From: Nannocystis sp. RBIL2
GTDB taxonomy: Bacteria; Myxococcota_A; Polyangia; Nannocystales; Nannocystaceae
Assembly (NCBI RefSeq): GCF_026626745.1
Contig: NZ_JAPNJW010000002.1
Span: 6,038,151-6,102,150 of the forward strand
Direction: 5' to 3'
Length of the DNA: 64,000 nt
The notes under the pieces were generated by a model. The model ran no database searches, was not told the origin of the DNA, and was given only the letters and a program-made list of their open reading frames with translations. A program made the translations under genes and the position numbers. This document shows positions 36,701 through 45,223 of this stretch, piece by piece; position 1 is the stretch's first letter, and each line of letters opens with the position of its first letter.

Positions 36701-38953
36701 TCAGCCGGCGCTGAGCAGCACGACCGGGCAGGGGGCGTGCTTCAGGACGCTCTCGACGCGGTGGCCGAAGAAGGCGCGGGTCGAGACGGCGCGCAGGCTG
36801 CTGCCGAGCACGATGAGGTCGAAGCTCCCCTGCGCGGCGAGGCGGACGATGTCCTCCTCGGGCCTGACGCCCTCGATGACGACGGTCTCGACGCTGGCGC
36901 CGAACTTCTTGGCCCGCTCAGCCTCGCGGGCGACGATCTGCGCGCCGATCTCGTGCGGCCGCGCGGTCTCGACGTCGTTCGAGCCGGTGCGCGAGATGTG
37001 AAGGATCGTGACCTCGGCCTTGGTGCTGGCCGCGAGGACAGCCGCGAGCTCGACGGCGTTCTTGCTGTACTCGGTGCCGACGGTGGGCACGAGGATCTTC
37101 CGCGGCGACCACAGGCGGTACAGGTTCGGCTGCCCGGGTCCGAGCTCGCGCGCCGGTTCGCGCACGATGAGGGTCGGGCACGGGGCCTTGTGGATGATGC
37201 GGTCGGCCATCGGCCCGAACAGCGACTCGGTGCCGCGGTGGACCTCGCCCAGCACCAGCAGCTCGTAGTCGCGGTGCGCTTCGGTCAGCACCTGCTCGGC
37301 CGGGTCGGCGTCGCTGATGATCTTGAGCTCGGGCCGCGAGCCCTTGAGCAGCCGCAGCGGCCGCGCGAGCCGCTCGAGCGCCTTGGCGCCGACGGCCGCG
37401 TAACGGCGTCCGCGGCGGCTCCAGAACTGCCACCACGAGGTCTTCACCGCCTGCGGGCGGGCGTACACGGCGGTCACCTCGATCGGCTGCTCGTGGCTGA
37501 GGTAGCCGACGATCTGCGCCGGCAGGTCGACGCTGTGCGCGTGCCGGCTGACCAGGAGGACGCGCCGGATCTGCCGCACGAAGCTGTTGGCGGCGATCGC
37601 CTCGGCCTCGAGCCGCTTGGCCTCGCTCTCGCCCATCTTCACCCGCGACAGCGCCCACCGCAGCATCGGCGGCGCCATCATCGAGGTCACGATCGCGACC
37701 ATGACGATGATCGAGTAGAGCTCGATCGTGAGGATGCCGAGGCCGAGACCGACGGTGGCGACGACGATCTCCATGGCCCCGCGGGCGTTCATGCCGAAGC
37801 CCATGGCCAGCCGCTCCCAGTGCGACAGGCGGGCGAAGGCGGCGCCGACGTAGACGCCGGTGATCTTGCACGCGCACGCGAGGCCGAGCACGCCAAGGCC
37901 GACCAGCGCGACCTCCTGGTTGGCGAGCCGCGCGAGGTCGACCTTGACGCCGGCGGAGGCGAAGAAGATCGGGGCGAGGAAGCTGGCGGTGACGACCTCG
38001 AGTGTGTGGCCGACCTCGCGGCGGAACCGCGGCGCCTGACCGGCGAGGATGCCGATGGCGAAGGCGCCCAGCACCGCCTCGATGCCCATCTGGTGGGTCA
38101 GCGCGGCGGCCCCGAGCGCGAGGGCGATGACCAGCGAGGTCTGGGCGTTGACGCCGCCGATCCGCCGGTCCACGCCAGAGATGATGCGGGCGACGATCGG
38201 CACGCCGACGGTGAGCATCAGGCCGAGGAACACCAGCGCGCCGCCCACGGCCTGGGCGACGGAGACCGGGTCGACCTGCCCGGCGGTGGCGAGGCCGGCG
38301 ACGACTGCGAGGAGGATCCACCCGACGGTGTCGTCGGTCATCGCCGAGGCGAGGATCAGCTGGCCGATGTCGCGCCGGATCAGCTTGAGGTCCATCAGCA
38401 CCTTGGCGATCACCGGGACCGCGCAGATGCTCATCGACACCGCCATGAACAGGGCGAACACCAGCCGCTTGCTCGGGTCGGCCAGGTAGACCTCGGGCAG
38501 GTACCAGCCGAAGGTGGCGCCGGCGAGCAGCGGGATGGTGATCCCGCAGCTCGAGATCAGGAGCGCGCTCTTGCCCCGGCGCTTGATGAGGCCGATGTCG
38601 GTCTCGAGGCCGGTGACGATGATGAGGAAGAGGACGCCGAGCCACGACACCACCGACAGCAGGTCGGCCTGGTGCTGGTCGCGCGGGAAGACGTAATGCT
38701 GCAGCTCGGGCGCCAGCGCGCCCAGCACCGACGGACCGAGCAGCACGCCGGCGGCCAGCTCGCCGATCACGGCCGGCTGCTTGAGCTTGCGCAGCAGCTC
38801 GCCGAGCAGCCGCGCGGTCGCCAGCAGCACCGCCAGCTGCAGCAGCAGCAGGAACACGGCGTGGTGCCCGAGTGACTTGAGGACGGCCTGCCCGGCCGCG
38901 CCGGCCTCGGCGGCCCCGTCCGTCAGCAGGGTTGCGGCTGTTTCAAAGACCAT
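36701..38953 (-). CDS. Second CPA2 antiporter with universal-stress domains, paralogue of the next gene
   Basis: 750 aa, aligned end to end with the downstream copy and roughly 70% identical by eye. It has the same antiporter signatures (A-M-T-D-D-T-V-G-W, F-F-A-S-A-G-V-K-V-D) and the same USP pair ending C-P-V-V-L-L-S-A-G. The N-terminal ~30 residues and the central loops differ most. It begins 24 bp after the P-loop ATPase stop, so it is probably in one operon with it. The two copies may form a heteromer or serve different ions or conditions. Confidence 0.9.
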   Translation of the reverse strand: MVFETAATLLTDGAAEAGAAGQAVLKSLGHHAVFLLLLQLAVLLATARLLGELLRKLKQPAVIGELAAGVLLGPSVLGALAPELQHYVFPRDQHQADLLSVVSWLGVLFLIIVTGLETDIGLIKRRGKSALLISSCGITIPLLAGATFGWYLPEVYLADPSKRLVFALFMAVSMSICAVPVIAKVLMDLKLIRRDIGQLILASAMTDDTVGWILLAVVAGLATAGQVDPVSVAQAVGGALVFLGLMLTVGVPIVARIISGVDRRIGGVNAQTSLVIALALGAAALTHQMGIEAVLGAFAIGILAGQAPRFRREVGHTLEVVTASFLAPIFFASAGVKVDLARLANQEVALVGLGVLGLACACKITGVYVGAAFARLSHWERLAMGFGMNARGAMEIVVATVGLGLGILTIELYSIIVMVAIVTSMMAPPMLRWALSRVKMGESEAKRLEAEAIAANSFVRQIRRVLLVSRHAHSVDLPAQIVGYLSHEQPIEVTAVYARPQAVKTSWWQFWSRRGRRYAAVGAKALERLARPLRLLKGSRPELKIISDADPAEQVLTEAHRDYELLVLGEVHRGTESLFGPMADRIIHKAPCPTLIVREPARELGPGQPNLYRLWSPRKILVPTVGTEYSKNAVELAAVLAASTKAEVTILHISRTGSNDVETARPHEIGAQIVAREAERAKKFGASVETVVIEGVRPEEDIVRLAAQGSFDLIVLGSSLRAVSTRAFFGHRVESVLKHAPCPVVLLSAG

Positions 38954-38977
38954 GGTGCACAGGACAGGTCTGAAGAG

Positions 38978-41050
38978 TCAGATCATGCTGCGCCAGCGCA
39001 GGTCGTGGGTGACGGGGCCGACGGCGGTGGGCCGGAGGGTGAGGAAGCCGCCGGGGCCGCCCTGATCGACGAGGTGGCGGCGGCGCAGGTCGTCGATCTC
39101 GGGGCCGATCCCGCCGCCGCTGCGCACGATCTCCTGCAGCTGCGCCTCGGTCAGCGCGCCGTGCTGGACCAGGCTGACCAGCACCTGTCGCTGCGACAGC
39201 GACAGGTCGTTCAGGGCGGTGCCGCGGCGGCGCGGCAGCGGACGCACGAGGATGTCGTGCTCGGTCTTGAGGTCGAGGCGGGCCGAGAGCAGCCAGTAGT
39301 CGAGGGCCTGACGCAGGTTGCCGGCGCACATGCGCTCGAGATCGGCGAACCACTCCTCGCCGGGGTCGGGCAGCATGTCGGCGCGGGTGAAGGGCCGCCG
39401 CAGGCGCTGCAGCGCGGGGGCGCGGCGCTCGCGGAAGCGCAGGCCGAAGCCGCTGACGCGGTGGCGCGAGCGGATCATGTTCTCGATGAAGCGACCGGAC
39501 TCGGCCGGCACCTCGACCACCTGGCCGAAGTAGAGCGGCAGGCGCAGGCAGGTCTCCAGCAGCGTCGCGGCGGGCGCGGCCATCAGCACGATCCACAGCA
39601 TGGCCTCGTCGGTGACGCGGACCATGTCGAGGAAGGCCTGCATGCGCGCGAGGCCCTCGGGGGTGCGCACGAACAGCTGCTCGGCGTTCTCGAGGATCAG
39701 CACGCGCCGCTTGCCGACCAGCGGGACGACCCGGGCGAACTCGGCGAAGCTGGCGGCGTAGGGGGCGCCGGTGACCTCGCTCAGGGCGGCGCACAGGCGG
39801 GCCTCGCTGGCCAGGTGCGGGCCCATGGAGATCCAGTGCATCGGCAGCTCGCCGTGCAGCTCGGCGCGCACGCGGTTGACGAGGGTGCGCTTGCCGGCCC
39901 CGCGGTCGCCGGTGACGAGCAGGGCGGTGCGCCGGCCCTCGAGCCAGGTCTCGAAGACCTTGCGGCACGGGGCCTCGAGGCGCGGGCGCGGCTGGTAGAG
40001 ATCGGACAGGCCGAGCGGGACCTCGCCGAACAGGCGGCGGTAGATCGCGGGCAGGCTGTCGGCGCGGTCGTTTCCAGCGATCAGGAGGTCCCAGTAGCCG
40101 ACGCGCGGGCCCTCGCCGGTGAAGGTGCGGCGGACGTCTTGAGCCAGCTCGCGGACCAGCGGCGCGGCGCGGGTGTAGAGGGCCGAGGCGCCGAAGCGGG
40201 CGCGGTCGCGCTGGGCCCGGAACCACGACGGCCGCGACCGGGCGACCCGCGCCTCAAGCTGCTGCATGAGCTCGTCGGGTCGGTGCGTGCGCAGCGGGGC
40301 GAGGGCGTCGTCCATGCGCGCGGAGCTCTCGCCGACGAACCACACGAACAGGCGCCGGACGTCGCGAGCGCTGCGCTCCGACAGCGTGCGGACCAGGCGG
40401 ATCGCGTGGCCGAGGCCGGTGTGGGCCGACTCGTCGCGGGCCTCGACCTCGCGGCTGTCCTCGACGATGAAGAGGTGGTAGTCGAGGACGGTCTCGATGC
40501 GCTCGAGCTCGGCGGCGGCGGCGCGGGCGAGGGCGGCGGCGCGGCGGGTGAGCTCGATGACGAGGCCGCGCACCGGCTCGGCGAACATCTCCTCGAGCCA
40601 GCGGCGCAGCGGCACCGCGATCTGCACCGGGCCGGCCTTGGCGGCGGCGGAGTCCTCGGCGGAGCGATCGAGGAAGTACAGTTCGGGCTCCTCGGCGATG
40701 GTGCGCGCGAGATCGGTCAGGAGGCCGGCGGCCGCCATGCCGCCGTCGAAGGAGGACGCGGTGGCGGCGAGGGTGTCGCGCGCGGCGTGGATGGCCGGGC
40801 GGATCTCGTGCTCGAGCACGGTGCGCCAGCGCGTCCGCGACAGCGGGTGCCGGTTGTCGTCGTCCGCCAGGGTGACGAGCGTCTCCTCCGGCGCCTGCGG
40901 CGGGTGCATCTGCTGCTCGAGCGTCAACGCGACCTGTTCCAGGCCGCCGAGGCAATCTCCGCGCAAACGTTGGTCGAGCAGCTCGCCGGCCCGTCCCTGG
41001 AGCGCCGCGAACCACTCAGCCAACCGGGCGAGCTGAGGGTCGAGGATCAC
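38978..41050 (-). CDS. P-loop ATPase with a long helical N-terminus
   Basis: 690 aa. Walker A is G-D-R-G-A-G-K-R-T-L near residue 380 and a Walker B-like strand is R-R-V-L-I-L-E-N-A-E-Q-L-F, followed by a sensor-like V-T-D-E-A-M-L-W-I-V. This suggests an AAA+/STAND-type module (about residues 360-560) and a C-terminal winged-helix-like region (S-L-S-Q-R-Q-V-L-V-S-L-V-Q-H-G-A-L-T). The first about 330 residues are Arg/Glu-rich helices without a family I recognise. No transmembrane segment. It lies upstream of two antiporter-USP genes and may regulate them; this is inference. Confidence 0.7.
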   Translation of the reverse strand: MILDPQLARLAEWFAALQGRAGELLDQRLRGDCLGGLEQVALTLEQQMHPPQAPEETLVTLADDDNRHPLSRTRWRTVLEHEIRPAIHAARDTLAATASSFDGGMAAAGLLTDLARTIAEEPELYFLDRSAEDSAAAKAGPVQIAVPLRRWLEEMFAEPVRGLVIELTRRAAALARAAAAELERIETVLDYHLFIVEDSREVEARDESAHTGLGHAIRLVRTLSERSARDVRRLFVWFVGESSARMDDALAPLRTHRPDELMQQLEARVARSRPSWFRAQRDRARFGASALYTRAAPLVRELAQDVRRTFTGEGPRVGYWDLLIAGNDRADSLPAIYRRLFGEVPLGLSDLYQPRPRLEAPCRKVFETWLEGRRTALLVTGDRGAGKRTLVNRVRAELHGELPMHWISMGPHLASEARLCAALSEVTGAPYAASFAEFARVVPLVGKRRVLILENAEQLFVRTPEGLARMQAFLDMVRVTDEAMLWIVLMAAPAATLLETCLRLPLYFGQVVEVPAESGRFIENMIRSRHRVSGFGLRFRERRAPALQRLRRPFTRADMLPDPGEEWFADLERMCAGNLRQALDYWLLSARLDLKTEHDILVRPLPRRRGTALNDLSLSQRQVLVSLVQHGALTEAQLQEIVRSGGGIGPEIDDLRRRHLVDQGGPGGFLTLRPTAVGPVTHDLRWRSMI

Positions 41051-41174
41051 AGGCCGAGGATATCAGCTCGCGGCCCCCCGGCGGTGAAGGCGACGAAAGG
41101 TGCGTTCTCGCGCCGTCAGCGCGCGCCTGAACAGGCGCGCACCTGCGCGGCGCGGTCGGCGGAGGCTCTCCTAT

Positions 41175-41249
41175 ATGTCTCTCGGGACAGGCTCGCGCGA
41201 TCCGGCGCGAGGTGTCCCGAGAGACATTTTAGGTGTCCCGAAGGACATG
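41175..41249. repeat. Palindrome pair forming a long stem, plus a third exact copy
   Basis: 41175-41198 pairs with 41205-41227 in a stem of 15 bp, a mismatch, then 7 bp, with a six-base loop. Each arm is itself a palindrome copy (atgtctctcgggaca and tgtcccgagagacat). TTTT follows on the plus strand. A third, exact copy is at 41233-41249 (tgtcc cgaa ggaca). They lie between the di-haem cytochrome stop and the ATPase start, both minus strand. Confidence 0.85.
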
Positions 41250-41268
41250 TCGTATTCGCGCCGCGAAC

Positions 41269-44037
41269 TCACGGCGTGTCGTTCGGGTCGGCCGGGTCGC
41301 TGAGGTGCAGCAGCTCGTCGCCGTCGCGGTGGCCGTCGCCGTCGCGGTCGACGCCGAGGCGGAAGCCCGAGCCGGGCGGGGTGCAGGTGTAGGTGACGGG
41401 CTTGCCGGTCTGGGCCAGCAGGCGCACCGCGACGTCGCTGAGCGGCGGGATCGCCGAGAAGCTGGTCACGTAGCTGCCGCCCGAGTAGTAGAGGCCGAGC
41501 TCCTGGCCGCCGACGTGGGCCTTGGCGACCAGGTCGCAGTCGCCGGTGTCGGCGCGCTGGCGCAGCAGGTTGATGCGCGGACCGACGACCGCGCCGTTGC
41601 TCGCGGTGAGGCTGATCTGCTGGCCGACGACCGGCTTGAGGTTGGTGTCGAAGGCGAACGTGAACTCGGCGACCTGGCGCATCTGCTCGAAGTTGGTGAA
41701 GCCGTTCGGGGTCACCGGCGTGGCGACGAAGGCGTTGAAGAAGCGCATCGCCGTGTCCTTCGAGCCGTCGTGGGTGTAGCCGAAGGCGCGGATCTGGTCG
41801 CCCTTGTGCGCGTCGTCGAAGAAGGCGCTGGCGACCGGGTCGTTGAAGACGGGGTCGCCGGCGGGGAAGCCGAAGGTCCCGACCTTGGTGTACATGTTGC
41901 GCAGGTGGGGGATCTTGAAGGTCTGCGAGAACTCGCCACCGACGATCTCGCCGTCGCTGCCGAAGAAGCCGGGGTGCGGGTCGGTCGGGTTGGCGGTCGG
42001 GTCGAGGCGGTGACAGCCCTCGCAGGTGAACTTGCGCTCGGGCACGAACGAGAAGGTCTCGACGTTGACGAAGAAGTCGCGGCCGGCGGCCTGGTCGGCG
42101 TTGAGGCTGTTGTCGAGCGCGCGGATCGGGTTCGGCGGGTACATCACCTGCAGCTGGAAGTCGGTGAACGCTTGCATCTGCTGGGCCGTCAGCGGCCCGT
42201 CGCGCCCGAGCAGGCCCTCGAAGGCGACGTTGAAGGCGTTGAAGGCCGCGACCTCGCTGAAGGCGCCGCCGTTCGGCTGGACGTTGGTGCCCTGGCCCTC
42301 GCCGTTGCGATCGCCGCGCCAGTGCATCGGCCCGTGGTTGGCCAGGCCGCGCAGGCTCTGGGTGGTCATCGGCCCCTTGTTCGGGTGGAACGGGACCTGG
42401 AAGTCGAAGAACTCGTCCTTGAGGATGTTCGGCGGGTCGGTGACGTCGCCGTCGGGGTCGCCGAGGTCCCACGCGAGCTCGTCCTTGTCGCCGAAGATGT
42501 GGCACGACGCGCACGCCTGGTCGCCGTTGCTCGAGGTGAGCGCGGCGTCGTAGAGGAAGCGGCGGCCGGCCACCAGCGACGCCGGCTCGGGGTTGTGCAT
42601 GGTGACGTGGGCGATCTCCTCGCGGTCGTCGGTGTCGATGATCGAGATGCCGTTGTCGAAGCGGGTCAGGACGTACAGGCGGTCGCGGTACTCGTCGAGC
42701 ACCAGGCCGGTCGGGCCGCCGCCGCTGACCGCGATCTGATCGATCTCGTCGGGCCAGTGGTCGTCGCTCTCGAGGTCGCCGGTGTCGTAGAGCACGACCT
42801 TGTCGTTGCCCAGGACGGCGGTGTAGAGGGTCCGGCCGTTGGCGGTGATCGCCATGCCGAGGGTCTGCGAGACGCTGAGGGCGCCCGTGTCGTTGGGGAT
42901 CGCGCCGCAGCAGTCGTCGCGGTCGATGTGCTTGTTGAGGTCGCGCGGCTGGACCGAGCCCGAGCCGCCGAGCACCGTGATGCGGTTGTCGACGGTGTGG
43001 CCGCGGACGGTCGTGCCGGCGAAGTCGCCGTGGCCCTCGAAGCGGACCTCGTTGCGCGCCTCGGTGTTGCTGACGTAGACCTTCCCGCTCAGCGGGTTGA
43101 CGATCATGTTGAAGATGACCGTGCCGACGCTGCGGTAAAACCCTGAATTGCCGGGCAGGACCGCCGGAGTGGCCGCGTTGGCGTCGATGACGAACACGTC
43201 CTTGTCGGGCAGGTTGAACTTGATCTTGCTGTCCCACCAGCGGCCGATCTCGTCGACCCAGTGCGAGCCGTCGTACTTGACGATGAGGCTCATGTCCGGC
43301 TCGGGGATGCCGGCGTGGTTGGTGTTGGGCAACGGGATGCCGCCGACGGCCTGACCGCCGTCGGGGATCACGGCGAGGGCGACGACCGCGGTGCGGTTGC
43401 CGGACACGAACGAGGCGGCGTAGACCTTGCTGCCGTTCGGCGACACGGCCAGGGCGCGCGGGACGTCGCTGAAGAGGTTGACGATCGTCAGCGGGGTGCC
43501 GCCGAGGCTGTTGCCGAGGTTGTTGGCGTTGAAGACCCACACGTCGGCGCGGCCGATCCCCGGGGTGGTGAGCTTGGGGTCGAACGGGGCGTTCTGGCCG
43601 CGGTGCGCCGCGGTGATGAACGCCCGCGACTTGCCGGGCCCGGCGAACACGATATCCCGCGGCTCGTCGCCGACCAGCAGGGTGCGCTTGACATACGGGG
43701 TAGCGCTGTCGACATCGACGATGCTGACGCTGTCCGAAAGATGGTTGACGACCCACACCTCGTCGTCGCTCCGCACTGCGACGGCGACGGGCTCGAGTCC
43801 GACGGGTACCGACGCCTCGTGCTCGAGGGCGCCGCTATTCTTGATCTTGTAGACCTCGAGCCGGTTGTCGGGGGTATTGACCGCGTAAAGTCGGGTCCGG
43901 CTGGGGTTCATCGCCAGCGGGCGCACCTGGCCGCTCTCGAAGGCGGTGAAGGAGGGCGCGGCGTGTGCGGACTCAATGGTGCCGCCTATGGCGAGGAGCG
44001 TGACGAGCGAGCTGATGCACAGATTGCGAGTTTCCAT
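41269..44037 (-). CDS. Secreted beta-propeller di-haem c-type cytochrome
   Basis: 922 aa with a cleavable signal (to about residue 27). An N-terminal YVTN-type beta-propeller has repeated strands such as P-L-A-M-N-P-S-R-T-R-L-Y-A-V-N-T-P-D-N. A cytochrome-peroxidase/MauG-like region with C-A-S-C-H near residue 508 and C-E-G-C-H near 669 follows, each a haem c site. An Asp-rich tail, V-D-R-D-G-D-G-H-R-D-G-D, resembles a calcium-binding type 3 repeat. ATG 44035-44037 gives METRNLC. It is likely periplasmic or surface-bound, possibly in electron transfer or peroxide chemistry. The reaction is unassigned. Confidence 0.8.
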   Translation of the reverse strand: METRNLCISSLVTLLAIGGTIESAHAAPSFTAFESGQVRPLAMNPSRTRLYAVNTPDNRLEVYKIKNSGALEHEASVPVGLEPVAVAVRSDDEVWVVNHLSDSVSIVDVDSATPYVKRTLLVGDEPRDIVFAGPGKSRAFITAAHRGQNAPFDPKLTTPGIGRADVWVFNANNLGNSLGGTPLTIVNLFSDVPRALAVSPNGSKVYAASFVSGNRTAVVALAVIPDGGQAVGGIPLPNTNHAGIPEPDMSLIVKYDGSHWVDEIGRWWDSKIKFNLPDKDVFVIDANAATPAVLPGNSGFYRSVGTVIFNMIVNPLSGKVYVSNTEARNEVRFEGHGDFAGTTVRGHTVDNRITVLGGSGSVQPRDLNKHIDRDDCCGAIPNDTGALSVSQTLGMAITANGRTLYTAVLGNDKVVLYDTGDLESDDHWPDEIDQIAVSGGGPTGLVLDEYRDRLYVLTRFDNGISIIDTDDREEIAHVTMHNPEPASLVAGRRFLYDAALTSSNGDQACASCHIFGDKDELAWDLGDPDGDVTDPPNILKDEFFDFQVPFHPNKGPMTTQSLRGLANHGPMHWRGDRNGEGQGTNVQPNGGAFSEVAAFNAFNVAFEGLLGRDGPLTAQQMQAFTDFQLQVMYPPNPIRALDNSLNADQAAGRDFFVNVETFSFVPERKFTCEGCHRLDPTANPTDPHPGFFGSDGEIVGGEFSQTFKIPHLRNMYTKVGTFGFPAGDPVFNDPVASAFFDDAHKGDQIRAFGYTHDGSKDTAMRFFNAFVATPVTPNGFTNFEQMRQVAEFTFAFDTNLKPVVGQQISLTASNGAVVGPRINLLRQRADTGDCDLVAKAHVGGQELGLYYSGGSYVTSFSAIPPLSDVAVRLLAQTGKPVTYTCTPPGSGFRLGVDRDGDGHRDGDELLHLSDPADPNDTP

Positions 44038-44196
44038 CGCAGTCACAGTACCGAGGCGCCGCCGCCGCCGACAAGCGCTGATCGCTGTCTGCTGTGATCA
44101 TTCTGAATGTCATGTGAACACTGCAGCGAGAGCACATGTATGTACAGTGCGGCGGGCGGATCATCAGGGGCGTCCCGAACACGCTTGCGCCCGTTC

Positions 44197-45096
44197 TCAC
44201 CAGCGTCCGTCGTGCTCCTCGGCGACCCCGGTGAGGCCCCGAAGAGGCACGGAGACCCCGCCCAGCCGCATTTCGCCCTCGACCTCGACGAACAGTTCAT
44301 TGTGCTGAAGATCGACGAGGAAGGGCACGAGCGGCGGAATCGTCACCCGGTCGCGATGGACGCGGCGCGGCCGCACGACCAGGTCGAGCTCCCGCGAACG
44401 GACCCGCCAGGGCGCCGTGAGGTCGTCGCGGTCGTAATCGAAGTCGACGTCGGGGTCGAGCCGGTGCCACGCCCCGCGCCAGTACACCTGGGTGTAGCGC
44501 TGGGCATAAGCGCCGTGGTTGACGAGTGAGGCCAGCGCGATGTCGTCATTTTGCACCGCGAGCCATTGCCAGGAGGCGCGCCGCGGCACGACGCCGAAGC
44601 AATGATCGTAGTAGGAGCGCGCGGTGTCGACGGCGAACCGCCGCCCGAACGCCTCGATCTCGCCGCTGACGCGGTTGAAGAAGCGGTGGAGCAGGGCGTA
44701 GCTGCAGCGGAAGTAGTTGTCGCGGCGGGTGAACGGCAGGCCCTCGCGGCGGATCTCGAGGTCGACCCGCAGGTCCGCGGTGCGCGCGCGGAACACCGCC
44801 CGGCCGTCGCCGTCGCCGCGGTACTCGAGGTCGACGGCGCCGCGGTGGCGCAGGTCGAGCACGCCAGGGGCCTGGGCGCGGTCGAGGTAGAGGTTGTGGT
44901 CGACCGACCAACTCTCGTCACCGGCGAGGTCGCACAACCACAGGCGGAACTTGTCGACCGCGAACGCGCGCGCGAACGACCAACTCATGTAGACCTGCGC
45001 GTGGGGGTCGTGGAGGTCGGAGAACCACCATTCCTTCTGGCGCAGCGCGCCCTCGGCGCGCGGGGTGCGGACGAGCCACTTCTCTTCGAGCTGCAT
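44197..45096 (-). CDS. DUF2804-like protein
   Basis: 299 aa, no signal peptide. The C-terminal half reads like DUF2804/CrtC-like lipocalin-fold proteins: C-F-G-V-V-P-R-R-A-S-W-Q-W, then V-N-H-G, V-Y-W-R-G-A-W-H-R-L-D, F-D-Y-D, P-W-R-V-R-S-R-E-L-D-L-V-V-R-P. The N-terminus has Q-K-E-W-W-F-S-D-L. The substrate is unknown; the family includes lipid-related or isoprenoid hydratase-like members. It is single, with 126 bp to the downstream gene. Confidence 0.5.
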   Translation of the reverse strand: MQLEEKWLVRTPRAEGALRQKEWWFSDLHDPHAQVYMSWSFARAFAVDKFRLWLCDLAGDESWSVDHNLYLDRAQAPGVLDLRHRGAVDLEYRGDGDGRAVFRARTADLRVDLEIRREGLPFTRRDNYFRCSYALLHRFFNRVSGEIEAFGRRFAVDTARSYYDHCFGVVPRRASWQWLAVQNDDIALASLVNHGAYAQRYTQVYWRGAWHRLDPDVDFDYDRDDLTAPWRVRSRELDLVVRPRRVHRDRVTIPPLVPFLVDLQHNELFVEVEGEMRLGGVSVPLRGLTGVAEEHDGRW

Positions 45097-45223
45097 AAGT
45101 AAGTCCTGTCAATAACGATGTTTCATGAGCGTCGCGGGCGACGCCCCTGGATCGCCGCGGAGGCGTGCGGAAGCGTCGCGCGAGGCGGTGAAACACCGGC
45201 GCAATGACACAAATGTCAGTAGT

